NCBI RefSeq assembly: GCF_900128505.1
Contig: NZ_LT669941.1
Coordinates: forward strand, 545,526-609,525
Source: Parabacteroides timonensis
Lineage (GTDB): Bacteria > Bacteroidota > Bacteroidia > Bacteroidales > Tannerellaceae
Direction: 5' to 3'
DNA length: 64,000 bases
Shown here: positions 52,608-61,458 of the stretch, one piece after another
Numbering within the stretch: the first letter of the stretch is position 1
Layout of the letters: each line of letters begins with the position of its first letter
Position numbers and translations under genes: made by a program
Notes under the pieces: model-generated
Seen by the model: the letters and a program-made list of their open reading frames with translations, nothing else
The model's database searches: none
Told to the model about the DNA's origin: nothing

Positions 52608-53621
52608 TCAAAGATTTTCATTCGCTTTTGTTTTTGTCCCGCCAAAAACTTCAGACATATTTATTCTGTTGAGCGTATCGTCTATTTGTTTCGCTTCTTC
52701 CGCTGTCAGTATAATATCGGATGCACCGGCATTCTCTTGTAAACGGCTCAGTTTGCGTGTTCCGGGTATAGGAGCGATCCAGGGTTTCTTGCAAAGCATC
52801 CAGGCAAGTGATATCTGGGCCGGTGTGGCGCTTTTTGTTTCAGCAAGATTTCTTATCATGTCTAACAGTTGTTGATTGGCTGCAAAACTTTCGGGTCTGA
52901 ATTGTGGCATGGAACTGCGATAATCCGTATCCGGTTCAAACTTGGAATCCTGATTGTATCTGTCGGAAAGCAATCCGTTGGCAAGTGGTGAGAAAGGAAC
53001 AAATCCGATGCCAAGCTCTTCCAAAACCGGAAACAGGGTTTCATAATGACGCGCCATCATCGAATAACGGTTTTCCACAGCTGTTAACGGACAGACGCTA
53101 TGCGCACGCCTGATGACATTCTCTGTCGCTTCGGAAATACCCCAATGGATGATTTTGCCTTCATTAATCAAGTCCTGCATGGTACCTGCCACTTCTTCCG
53201 GAGCGATACCGGGATCGACACGGTGCTGGTAATAGAGGTCGATACGATCAGTTTGTAAGCGGCGGAGGGAACCTTCTACTGATTTTCGGATTGTTTCAGG
53301 GCGCGAGTCTGTAATAAGCGGGTAGGGGACTTTGCCGCTTTCCGTGTCGAAACGGATACCGAATTTAGTGGCAATTACAATTTTATTCCGGAAAGATTTT
53401 AATGCGTCTCCTAATAACTCTTCATTATCGTGCGGATTATCCGGTGTCCCGTATGACTCGGCGGTATCGAAAAAGGTATATCCTAGATCGATTGCCTGAG
53501 CCAATAGCTCTGTCATTTCTTTTCTGTTGGGGACTGTTCCATAAGCATGGCTCATTCCCATGCAACCTAAACCGATGGCGGATACTTTCAGTCCGCTGCT
53601 TCCTAATTCTCTGTACTTCAT
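52608..53621 (-). CDS. aldo/keto reductase (AKR13-like)
   Basis: A 337-residue TIM-barrel oxidoreductase. KYRELGSSGLKVSAIGLGCMGMSHAYG, DTAESYG (catalytic Asp/Tyr), DLYYQHRVDP and the NADPH site IPGTRKLSRLQEN are clear. It reduces aldehydes or ketones; true substrate unknown. The start is 53621 since upstream codons extend into the MFS remnant. Close to an MFS gene and an AraC regulator, a common arrangement in gut anaerobes. Confidence 0.92.
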   Translation of the reverse strand: MKYRELGSSGLKVSAIGLGCMGMSHAYGTVPNRKEMTELLAQAIDLGYTFFDTAESYGTPDNPHDNEELLGDALKSFRNKIVIATKFGIRFDTESGKVPYPLITDSRPETIRKSVEGSLRRLQTDRIDLYYQHRVDPGIAPEEVAGTMQDLINEGKIIHWGISEATENVIRRAHSVCPLTAVENRYSMMARHYETLFPVLEELGIGFVPFSPLANGLLSDRYNQDSKFEPDTDYRSSMPQFRPESFAANQQLLDMIRNLAETKSATPAQISLAWMLCKKPWIAPIPGTRKLSRLQENAGASDIILTAEEAKQIDDTLNRINMSEVFGGTKTKANENL

Positions 53622-53717
53622 GATTCTGTTTCCTTTGTTATTTATGAACTCTTTAATGAGATCCAACAGCATTTTTCTACTGCAGCAAGTAGTGTAACGG
53701 GGTTAGGTGCTATATTT

Positions 53718-54800
53718 ATGTATACGTATGCTTTCAGCCAGCTGTTTGTCGGTTTGTTTGTCGATCGCTTCAGTGGAGCGCGTGTGATGGCATGGGGCGG
53801 ATTGCTTTTGGTTGTAGGAAGTATCCTTTCGGCATTAGCTCCTTCGTTGTGGATGCTCTATGCTGCACGTATCATGGTAGGAATGGGGTCTGCCAGTGTC
53901 TACCTGAGTATAACCAAAGAGACGAACCGTATCTTTCCCGGTAATTTTGCTTTGATGCTTGGTTTTGTGATGGTACTTGGTTATTTGGGTGGTGTGGCAG
54001 GAAATGCTCCTTTTATTGCAGGTGTACAAGCGTGGGGATGGCAATCGACGTTGATCCTGGCCGGGATCGTTTCGGGTGTGGCTTATGCCGGATTTCTTTT
54101 GACGAAGGTTTCTCTTCCGATGCCTGTTGTTGCCCAGAGTGCCCGCTTCGACTTTCGTCGTTTTCTGGATGTGTTGAAAAAGCAACATAATATATATGTG
54201 ATTGTCTGTGGTTCATTTACGTTCGGGCTCTATTTTGTGGTGCAAAGTATGATTGGGAAGAAGTTTCTGGAAGACTATTCGGGGATGAGTGCAGAAGGGG
54301 CAGGGTGGGTACTGACTGTTCTTATGATAATAGGTGCGGCCAATAGTCTGTTGGCTCCGGGGTTGAGTCGTTTGCTGGGCGATCGTCGACGGATATTCAT
54401 GCTTTTTTCCGGAATCGGTACGGCGTTGTCTTTTCTATTGCTTGTTTTGGCTATCTCTTTTGGAATACATAGTCCATGGCTTACCGGTGGAAGTTTCGTG
54501 CTGATGGCATTTGCTGCTAATATATCTCCAATAATAGTTGCACTTATCAAAGAAACGAATTATTCGGATATCTGGGGTGTTGCACTGAGTTTATACACTT
54601 TTATTGCATATATGGTGATTGCTGCTTTAGGTAATGTTGTCGGTTTCCTGATGGACAGGTTTGAGCCGGAACATATCGACGGCGTGCAGATATATGGCCG
54701 CGATTCTTATTTGCTTTCGTTCGGTGTATTGCTGGTTATCTCATTGTTTGCGGTATATAGTGCATTCCGGATACGGGAAACATATGGTAAAGATATTTGA
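53718..54800 (+). CDS. MFS transporter missing its first helix
   Basis: The open frame has 360 residues and ~11 hydrophobic segments; motif A is YTYAFSQLFVGLFVDRFSGARVM. Upstream codons in the same frame (53646-53717) still read NEIQQHFSTAASSVTGLGAIF, typical of the loop after helix 1 of ~400-residue relatives, but helix 1 is absent and no ATG precedes it; the aldo/keto reductase start begins there instead. It is therefore probably a 5'-deleted, inactive transporter. It ends 3 bp from the convergent AraC gene. Confidence 0.75.
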   Translation: MYTYAFSQLFVGLFVDRFSGARVMAWGGLLLVVGSILSALAPSLWMLYAARIMVGMGSASVYLSITKETNRIFPGNFALMLGFVMVLGYLGGVAGNAPFIAGVQAWGWQSTLILAGIVSGVAYAGFLLTKVSLPMPVVAQSARFDFRRFLDVLKKQHNIYVIVCGSFTFGLYFVVQSMIGKKFLEDYSGMSAEGAGWVLTVLMIIGAANSLLAPGLSRLLGDRRRIFMLFSGIGTALSFLLLVLAISFGIHSPWLTGGSFVLMAFAANISPIIVALIKETNYSDIWGVALSLYTFIAYMVIAALGNVVGFLMDRFEPEHIDGVQIYGRDSYLLSFGVLLVISLFAVYSAFRIRETYGKDI

Positions 54801-54803
54801 GTG

Positions 54804-55715
54804 TCAGTTCTGCATCCGATATTCATTGGGAGTTATTCCAACTACCCGTTTGAACATGCGGCTGAGATGTTGAGGATACTGAAAGCCGAGGTCGTAGGCT
54901 ATTTCACTCATCGTTTTGTCGGATGAGAGTAGTTTTTCCTTTGCCACTCCTATTACTCGGTCCTGTATATACTCAGAGGCGGTACGTCCTGTTTGTTTAC
55001 GTATCATATCGCCAAAATAGTTGGGGGAAAGGAAGACTTTGTCGGCGAAATATTTCACGGATGGCAATCCCTCTTTTTGTGGTGCGTCTCCCTCGAAGTA
55101 ATCATTCAGTAACTGTTCGAAGCGGACGATGATGTCATTATTTACCTCACCCCGTGTTTGGAATTGACGTTCATAGTAACGCATACAGTAGTCGAGTAAT
55201 AATCCGATATTGGCACAGATCAGCCGACGACTATGTTTATCGATGGCATGTTTCAGTTCGTTTGAAATCTTCTGTAAGCAGTCCATGACAGTTTGCCGCT
55301 CTTCTTCGGAAAGATGGAGTGCCTCGTTGGTCTCGTAAGAGAAGAAAGAGTAGTTTCTGATTTCCTGACCGAGGGCGGTACCATGTATCAGGTCAGGATG
55401 AAAGAGAATACCGTGTGCATGAGGCTGTATGTTCGGTAGCATTTCCAGGTCGGTTACCTGTCCCGGAGCGAAGCAGACGATAGTCCCATCCTGATAGTCA
55501 TAATATTGACGACCATATTTGATGTTACCGCATTTGACATCTTTCAGGAATAGTGCATACACCCCATATCGGAACCAGGCTCTTTCAGGCCATTGTGTGG
55601 ACTGGGTCAAATCGACGACACTCACCAAAGGATGCTGGGTTTCAAGTCCGAAGATTTTGTTGTAACGATCTACGCTGTCTAGTTCGATAATTTCATCTTT
55701 ATTGATCTCTTCCAT
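54804..55715 (-). CDS. AraC-family transcriptional regulator
   Basis: The protein has 303 residues: a cupin sensor domain (WFRYGVYALFLKDVKCGN, TIVCFAPGQVTDLEM) and the C-terminal HTH pair (ADKVFLSPNYFGDMIRKQTGRTASEYI; SEIAYDLGFQYPQHLSRMFKRVVGITPNEY). A TACATTTG -7 element lies at 55747-55740. Neighbouring oxidoreductase and transporter genes are likely targets (inference). Confidence 0.9.
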   Translation of the reverse strand: MEEINKDEIIELDSVDRYNKIFGLETQHPLVSVVDLTQSTQWPERAWFRYGVYALFLKDVKCGNIKYGRQYYDYQDGTIVCFAPGQVTDLEMLPNIQPHAHGILFHPDLIHGTALGQEIRNYSFFSYETNEALHLSEEERQTVMDCLQKISNELKHAIDKHSRRLICANIGLLLDYCMRYYERQFQTRGEVNNDIIVRFEQLLNDYFEGDAPQKEGLPSVKYFADKVFLSPNYFGDMIRKQTGRTASEYIQDRVIGVAKEKLLSSDKTMSEIAYDLGFQYPQHLSRMFKRVVGITPNEYRMQN

Positions 55716-55897
55716 ATCTCTTTCTATTTTTATACATTACAAATGTAGTTCTTTTCTTCATACGATTTCTATCGTTGTTTCAGAATCCATGATTAGGGTA
55801 CAATTATCAGTAAAATGTATAAAGTCCCGGTGTTTCTGAGACTCTATTTTTGTATCAGAATAATTAAAACAAAGATAATCTGATAAATAGTAGTGAT

Positions 55898-56386
55898 ATG
55901 AAAAAGTTTTTATTAATTCCATTGATGCTGTTGACCGTTATGTCGATGGCTGCCTGCGGAGGATCGGACGATGATCCGGTGATGCCTGAAACACCTGAAA
56001 CATCTGAACAACCCGAAGCTCCTACAACATCTATGAAACTAAATATTACAGTCGGCAGCCGGACGATTACGGCTACGATGGAAGACAATGCTGCTGCACG
56101 GGATTTCCTCTCGCGTTTGCCTTTGGAGGTGACTCTGAATGATTATAACAATATTACTGAAAAGATTTTTTATCCGTCGCCTGCGCTGACGACGGCTGGT
56201 GTGACACGGGGCTGCTCACCCACACCCGGTGATATTACGATTTATGTACCGTGGGGTAATGTAGCTATTTTCTGTAAAAACTGGTCGCGAAGCAACGATC
56301 TGATTAAGATCGGTCGTATTGACGGTGATGGTATCGGGGTTTTGAATGTGGCGGGTGATATAGCGGTAAAATTTGAAAGACAATAA
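55898..56386 (+). CDS. lipoprotein with cyclophilin-like fold
   Basis: The protein has 162 residues: lipobox SMAACGGSDDD (surface export signal), a Pro/Glu/Thr linker, then a cyclophilin-like domain (SMKLNITVGSRTITATMEDNAAARDFLSRLP, read in parts; YNNITEKIFYPSPAL; IFCKNWSRSNDLIKIGRID). The domain is common in gut Bacteroidetes; function unproven. It has TATTTTTG at 55845-55852 as a possible -7 and is divergent from the AraC gene. Confidence 0.8.
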   Translation: MKKFLLIPLMLLTVMSMAACGGSDDDPVMPETPETSEQPEAPTTSMKLNITVGSRTITATMEDNAAARDFLSRLPLEVTLNDYNNITEKIFYPSPALTTAGVTRGCSPTPGDITIYVPWGNVAIFCKNWSRSNDLIKIGRIDGDGIGVLNVAGDIAVKFERQ

Positions 56387-56433
56387 AACCTGCGAAGTTT
56401 GGTTTAATATAAGAAACAAAATAAATAAAGCAA

Positions 56434-56850
56434 ATGAAGAAGTTACTAATCGTTTTATTGCTGACCACCGTGATTATTCCGGTGATCGCACAAGAAACTG
56501 AAAATATGGTACGTCTGTCGAAAATTACAGTCGATCCGGAACGGTTGGCTGAATATAATGCTTATCTGAAGGAAGAGATAGAAGCCTCCATGCGGTTGGA
56601 ACCGGGTGTACTGCTACTTTATGCAATGGCTGAAAAGGATCATCCGAATGAGGTGACTATACTTGAAATCTATGCGGATGAAACTGCCTATAAAAGCCAC
56701 ATCGAAACTCCTCATTTCCAGAAATACAAACAGGGAACGCTCGATATGGTAAAACATCTGGAACTGATCGATACTACTCCGTTGATTCCCGGGTTAAAGA
56801 TGAAATCTCCTTCAACAGCCGTGAATACGGTTCGACCGAGGCCTTTCTGA
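56434..56850 (+). CDS. secreted antibiotic-biosynthesis-monooxygenase (ABM) domain protein
   Basis: A 138-residue protein with signal peptide (cleaved near VIAQ) and one ABM ferredoxin-like domain: VRLSKITVDPERLAEYNAYLKEE, EPGVLLLYAMAEKDHPNEVTILEIYAD and HIETPHFQKYK. Such domains are quinone monooxygenase-like. It follows the lipoprotein by 47 bp, probably in one transcript. Its last 77 bp overlap the convergent peptidase gene. Confidence 0.82.
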   Translation: MKKLLIVLLLTTVIIPVIAQETENMVRLSKITVDPERLAEYNAYLKEEIEASMRLEPGVLLLYAMAEKDHPNEVTILEIYADETAYKSHIETPHFQKYKQGTLDMVKHLELIDTTPLIPGLKMKSPSTAVNTVRPRPF

Positions 56851-57556
56851 TCAGGACTCCTTTTTCTCCATGAAGTTCCCCTGAAGCCGGTAGGCAAAGA
56901 CTAAGACAAGGGAGAGGAGGAAAAGTGCCTTCAATACCTTTGCCGTAATCCCAGGTTTCATCCGGTTCGGCTTGATGAACCAGCGTGCAAGGTTGTTCTG
57001 AAGACTGGAGTAGTTGAATGATATGATAACCTGTCAGTATATCGAATCCGCGGTCATTCTCTATGGAAAAGGCCGCTTCGTCTTCCCATCCCTCTTCGGT
57101 TACGTCCAGTATGATGCCGAGGGTGAGGTGGACTTTGTCTTTGTGCAACACATTCATCACTTCGACGGCGCCACCCGAATGGATTTCTTCATCCCCGGTA
57201 AATGCTATAACTACATCGTTATTCAGTTCATCACGCAGCATCAGGTCGATGATTACGGCATTCGTCGCACTGTTGTCGAAAGTCCCTTTCCAACAATCAC
57301 CGGCCTCTTCCATAAAGCAATTCTGATAGACACAATCGATATGAGAGGATATGAGCGTGTTCCATTCGGCCGGATCTGTTAGTCGGGCATAGATAAGTGA
57401 AAGAGGCCCTTCGTGAATTAACCGGTAATTACTTGATTGCAGCAGTCTTTTTATTTCATTTACCCGATTACAGATCGTAAATTTATTCCCATCATCTTTG
57501 CTGTCGATAGTGAGACGTTGGAGCAGGGTGGGATATGATAGAGAGTTATGTTGCAT
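56774..57556 (-). CDS. M20/M28-like metallopeptidase, 3' end overlapping ABM gene
   Basis: The 260 residues look like a short di-zinc peptidase: SSHIDCVY (His, Asp ligand), GTFDNSATNAVIIDLM (bridging Asp), FTGDEEIHSGGAVEVM (Glu pair) and CLSLCLPASGELHG with a late His. Shorter than typical M20 (~350). The 77-bp convergent overlap with the ABM gene is unusual and could mean that one end is a later extension. Function uncertain. Confidence 0.65.
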   Translation of the reverse strand: MQHNSLSYPTLLQRLTIDSKDDGNKFTICNRVNEIKRLLQSSNYRLIHEGPLSLIYARLTDPAEWNTLISSHIDCVYQNCFMEEAGDCWKGTFDNSATNAVIIDLMLRDELNNDVVIAFTGDEEIHSGGAVEVMNVLHKDKVHLTLGIILDVTEEGWEDEAAFSIENDRGFDILTGYHIIQLLQSSEQPCTLVHQAEPDETWDYGKGIEGTFPPLPCLSLCLPASGELHGEKGVLIRKASVEPYSRLLKEISSLTRESTE

Positions 57557-57632
57557 GAATATTATGGAATGTTTTTCGAATACAAAAGTAGGAAGTTTTT
57601 TTAAGAGTAGGATATGATTATCGTGTAATCGC

Positions 57633-57640
57633 TATCTTTG
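57633..57640 (+). promoter_or_regulatory. -7 element of the alcohol dehydrogenase gene
   Basis: TATCTTTG about 30 nt before the ATG at 57670; -33 not recognisable. Confidence 0.45.
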
Positions 57641-57669
57641 TAAAATCTATTAATCAACAGAAAGAGATT

Positions 57670-58704
57670 ATGCTTGCATATACATATATTGAACATGGTA
57701 AATTCGAACTGCGCGAGAAGCCGGAGCCGGAAATAAAAGATTCACGTGATGCTATCGTACGTGTGACGCTGGGTAGTATCTGTACGAGTGACCTGCATAT
57801 TAAACATGGTAGTGTGCCACGTGCCGTACCCGGAATAACGGTAGGGCATGAGATGGTCGGTATTGTGGAGCAGGTAGGTCCTGATGTTATTTCCGTCAAA
57901 CCGGGGGATAGGGTAACCGTAAATGTAGAGACATTCTGTGGGGAATGCTTCTTTTGCAAACATGGGTATGTCAATAACTGCACGGACCCTAATGGCGGTT
58001 GGGCTTTAGGATGTCGTATAGACGGCGGTCAGGCAGAATATGTCAGGGTTCCTTATGCCGACAGTGGGTTAAACCGTATTCCGGAGACGGTTAGCGACGA
58101 GCAAGCTCTATTTGTTGGTGATGTGTTGGCCACAGGTTTTTGGGCAGCCCGCATTTCAGAGATTTCCAATGATGATACAGTGCTTATCATTGGTGCCGGT
58201 CCTACCGGTATCTGTACATTGCTTTGTGTGATGCTGAAGAAGCCACGACGTATCATTGTCTGTGAAAAGTCCCCTGAAAGAATCCGGTTTGTCCGTGAAC
58301 ATTACCCTGATGTGCTGGTGACGGAACCTGAAAACTGCAAGGATTTCGTACTTCGTAACAGCGATCATGGCGGTGCAGATGTAGTCCTGGAGGTAGCGGG
58401 TAGCGAAGATACTTTCCGTTTGGCTTGGGATTGTGCCCGACCCAATGCGATTGTCACCGTTGTTGCCCTCTATGATAAACCCCAACTTCTTCCTTTACCA
58501 GATATGTATGGAAAGAATCTGACCTTTAAAACAGGGGGTGTGGACGGTTGTGACTGTGCCGAGATTCTCGAATTGATCGAGCAAGGTAAGATAGACACCA
58601 CTCCGCTTATCACTCACAAATTTCCGTTGAATGAGATTGAAGAGGCTTATCGTGTCTTTGAAAATCGTTTGGATGGGGTTGTGAAGGTGGCTATTTCGGT
58701 TTAG
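57670..58704 (+). CDS. zinc-dependent alcohol dehydrogenase (MDR family)
   Basis: A 344-residue medium-chain dehydrogenase. Catalytic zinc ligands in GSICTSDLHIKHG and GHEMVG; structural zinc loop CGECFFCKHGYVNNC; the nucleotide site is IIGAGPTGICTLL. GHE with Ser/Asp spacing is similar to threonine/sorbitol dehydrogenase relatives. It should oxidise a secondary alcohol with NAD(P); substrate unknown. Monocistronic, followed by the repeat element at 58728. Confidence 0.92.
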   Translation: MLAYTYIEHGKFELREKPEPEIKDSRDAIVRVTLGSICTSDLHIKHGSVPRAVPGITVGHEMVGIVEQVGPDVISVKPGDRVTVNVETFCGECFFCKHGYVNNCTDPNGGWALGCRIDGGQAEYVRVPYADSGLNRIPETVSDEQALFVGDVLATGFWAARISEISNDDTVLIIGAGPTGICTLLCVMLKKPRRIIVCEKSPERIRFVREHYPDVLVTEPENCKDFVLRNSDHGGADVVLEVAGSEDTFRLAWDCARPNAIVTVVALYDKPQLLPLPDMYGKNLTFKTGGVDGCDCAEILELIEQGKIDTTPLITHKFPLNEIEEAYRVFENRLDGVVKVAISV

Positions 58705-58727
58705 TGATACAATAAAAAGTTTTCAAG

Positions 58728-59283
58728 ATAAATCCTTCATTCCTTCATCTTATTGTATTAACTATTTGATTATGCTGTTTTTATATATGAAGGATGTTTG
58801 TCAGGATGAAGGAATGTTTTTTGAATTGTCGTTTTTTCATTCACTAATGATGATTCCGAAACGATAAAAAGAGGGAGTATCCATCGAAAGGTTATTTGTA
58901 TGCTAATGTTATTTTAGTGCTAGGATTACTGGGGCTTAGCCTGGTTGTCCTTTCTTTTTTCCTATTTGTTATCTGTCGAACGCTTGTTTGTCAGTTATCA
59001 AACGCTTGTTCGATAGTTGTATTATAAGCGTTTGACAATTGACAAACAATAAAAAGATAGTAACTCTCATAATAATAAGTAATTATAGATACCCTTACTG
59101 CTTATTATTTAAACCTTACTCCCTACCTGGCATATAAAGTTGAATCAGGTAGGAATTTTAGGTAGGAATATGAAGATTTCAGCCCCCAATAAATCTGTTT
59201 CCTTCATGTTGTCAAAATTCCTTCATGTACAAAATATCAATAACCAGCTTGTTAGATCAAGGATGAAGGAATGAAGGATTTAT
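58728..59283. repeat. 556-bp repeat element with 22-bp inverted ends
   Basis: ATAAATCCTTCATTCCTTCA begins the left end (58728-58749), and its exact 22-bp reverse complement closes the element (59262-59283). Shorter CTTCAT/ATGAAGG copies lie inside near 58784-58815 and 59201-59230. There is no supportable gene in 58705-59330. It may be a non-autonomous element or a folded RNA/DNA domain; the type is unknown. Confidence 0.6.
58984..59049 (+). repeat. 24-bp hairpin within the element
   Basis: Arms 58984-59007 and 59026-59049 match at 22 of 24 positions, and the two differences become G-U pairs in RNA, so all 24 positions pair. The loop is 18 nt. The T tract expected of a terminator is missing, arguing for an RNA structure or protein site. 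Confidence 0.75.
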
Positions 59284-59330
59284 TTTATGAAATTTTTGTT
59301 GAGAAATTTTTGAAGATGTGATGCTTCGTT

Positions 59331-59897
59331 TTATATTTCTATGTTCCGGATGAACTTTGCCGGAACACCGCCAACTACCGTGTTTGCAGCCACGTCTTTT
59401 GTTACGACAGCTCCTGCTGCAACGATGGCATTGTCGCCAATGGTTACGCCTTGTAAAATAGTGGCATTCGAACCGATCCAGACATTTTTGCCAAGTACAA
59501 TAGGGGCAGGATAGGTTATTTTACGGTCTTTCGGTGCAAGGCCATGGTTGAGAGTAGCGAACACGACGTTGTGTCCGATTTGACAATCATCACCGATCGT
59601 AACACCGCCGTGATCCTGAAAGTGACAGCAGGCGTTGATAAAAACGTTTTTACCAACCTGGATATTTTTCCCGAAATCAGTGTAGAACGGAGGAAATACA
59701 CGCAGTGTCGGATCGACTTCGTATCCGAACAATCGCGAAAGTAATACCCGAACCTCGTCGGGGGTATGATATGAACTGTTCAGTTCGAAGGTTATACGCC
59801 GTGCCTCGTTGCTCATTTCGTCCATGAAACGATGGATCTCCGGCGTATTGAGTGGCTCCCGTGTTCGGATAACCTGTAAAAAATCATTGAGTATCAT
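59331..59897 (-). CDS. maltose/galactoside O-acetyltransferase-like (left-handed beta-helix)
   Basis: The 188 residues of a LacA/Maa-type trimer: N-terminal helix region, then DFGKNIQVGKNVFINACCHFQDHGGVTIG (read in parts) with the catalytic His in NHGLAPKDRK, and the hexapeptide coils ending GAVVTKDVAANTVVGGVPAKFI. It acetylates a sugar or similar acceptor. Stand-alone gene. Confidence 0.88.
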   Translation of the reverse strand: MILNDFLQVIRTREPLNTPEIHRFMDEMSNEARRITFELNSSYHTPDEVRVLLSRLFGYEVDPTLRVFPPFYTDFGKNIQVGKNVFINACCHFQDHGGVTIGDDCQIGHNVVFATLNHGLAPKDRKITYPAPIVLGKNVWIGSNATILQGVTIGDNAIVAAGAVVTKDVAANTVVGGVPAKFIRNIEI

Positions 59898-60011
59898 AAG
59901 CTTAATTTTAGATGTATATTTTCATAATGCAAAATTACAAGAAATATACATCCTGTTCTATACCCAAATCAGGGGAAAGATTACCCTTTTTACGGTTTTT
60001 ACATCATTCTA

Positions 60012-60815
60012 CTATTCCTTTTTACGTTTACCATAAAATTCCAAATATTTCTCTATATTGGATTTTATATATTCAATACTATGATGGCCAGGGAATACGT
60101 GGTTTTGAGAATTAATAGCTCTCTTTTTTAATATATCCTGTAAAATTGAGCAACCTTTATAGAATTCACTTTCATCTTTGTCTCCTGCATCCAGATAAAC
60201 CTCAAGGTCGAGGAGTATTTTGTTGTTACGGGCAATAGATATAGGATCATATTTTTCCCAAGTATCCATATCCTGAAAATAAGGCATATCTTCTTTTTCT
60301 AGAGTTAATTCTAATGCGGGCATATGACCTCCCACTTTTGAAAAAAGATCCTGATGCCGGAATGCATTATGAAGAGCAGCGTATCCTCCAGCCGATGCAC
60401 CGCCAACAAATCTGCTTTTTCTATCTCGTATTGTGTTGAAGGTATTGTCTATGAAAGGAATTATTTCATGTATAAAGTAATCTTCATACATTCCAAGGTT
60501 GATAATTCTTTCATTGTAAATGGAATCAGGAATATCTTGACTGTTAAAAGAAGAGTTTATACCACGACTATTTTCAATTCTTGGACAAACAATAATTAGT
60601 GGCTCGATATTTCTGTTATGTATAAGTAAATCTGCTTTCGTTTGTATATCAACTTCAAACATTATATTCTCATTGCCACTTCTTCCATGTAGAAAATATA
60701 ATACAGGAAGAGGAAGGGAAGTTTCATAGTTTTTGGGTAAGTATACACAAACTTGCATTTCTTTTCTAAGAATATTACTATAAAAGATTATTTTCTCGAT
60801 TTTAGATATATCCAT
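60012..60815 (-). CDS. esterase D-like alpha/beta hydrolase
   Basis: A 267-residue hydrolase without signal peptide. YFLHGRSGNENIM forms the oxyanion region, the nucleophile is in FVGGASAGGYAALHNAF, the acid in YLDAGDKDE and the His in FPGHHSIEYI. Related to S-formylglutathione hydrolase/feruloyl esterase folds. It is 1 bp from the HXXEE gene and probably cotranscribed. Confidence 0.85.
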   Translation of the reverse strand: MDISKIEKIIFYSNILRKEMQVCVYLPKNYETSLPLPVLYFLHGRSGNENIMFEVDIQTKADLLIHNRNIEPLIIVCPRIENSRGINSSFNSQDIPDSIYNERIINLGMYEDYFIHEIIPFIDNTFNTIRDRKSRFVGGASAGGYAALHNAFRHQDLFSKVGGHMPALELTLEKEDMPYFQDMDTWEKYDPISIARNNKILLDLEVYLDAGDKDESEFYKGCSILQDILKKRAINSQNHVFPGHHSIEYIKSNIEKYLEFYGKRKKE

Positions 60816-60816
60816 A

Positions 60817-61326
60817 TTATATAAGTTTATCTAGTTTAGGTGTTATCTTGTGAACCAATATTAAATTAGCAATAGCAACCAATAATCCTATGGAGAAACA
60901 GATTACAATTTCTTTGAAGGAAAATGAATGAACGATGTAATCTATCCCGATAATAATATAGGGAATAGATAAAATAGAGGTTATTATGACAGGAATATAT
61001 TTTCTGATAATTATAAATTGAATGATATGTATGCCTATATGAAAAGCAAATGAAGTAAAAAAGGCTAGCCATGCATAAGGCCATTCAAAAAGTAAATAAA
61101 TTATTGTGGCTATACTAATCAGTATGAATTCTTCTGCGACTGCTAATGCGAAAGAAGATACGGACATTGTTTCTAAATGGTTGATTTGTTCTCTAAATCG
61201 GGGATATTTAGCTTGTAACCATGTACCATTTTTTGTAAACCAAGCTTTGAAGCCTATTATCTCTTCAAAGTCATGTGCCATAAAGACGAGAGGTAATAGA
61301 TATATAATGATTTCAGAATTGCCCAT
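60817..61326 (-). CDS. HXXEE-domain membrane protein
   Basis: A 169-residue protein with about five hydrophobic segments. The name motif is HDFEE in LLPLVFMAHDFEEIIGFKAW. Conserved His/Glu residues in membranes suggest metal or proton chemistry, but no function is known. First gene of a two-gene unit with the esterase. Confidence 0.85.
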   Translation of the reverse strand: MGNSEIIIYLLPLVFMAHDFEEIIGFKAWFTKNGTWLQAKYPRFREQINHLETMSVSSFALAVAEEFILISIATIIYLLFEWPYAWLAFFTSFAFHIGIHIIQFIIIRKYIPVIITSILSIPYIIIGIDYIVHSFSFKEIVICFSIGLLVAIANLILVHKITPKLDKLI

Positions 61327-61458
61327 TTACTTTGATTTTGAATTGCAAAGTTATTGAAATTTCAATAAGAATGTTGATATTCCAAAATTCATTTGTATGA
61401 AGGGTGTACCATCTTGTAGTCCTTTATACGGACATTTGGCACACCCTTAAGATCTCTT

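Noticed and set aside
58705..59330. CRISPR array because of repeated CTTCAT motifs
   Set aside because: Repeats are short, inverted and irregularly spaced, with no constant repeat-spacer pattern and no cas genes.
61399..61449. Terminator after the TonB receptor (AAGGGTGT/ACACCCTT)
   Set aside because: The arms pair with a mismatch around a large internal structure and no T tract follows on the minus strand; too weak to list as a feature.
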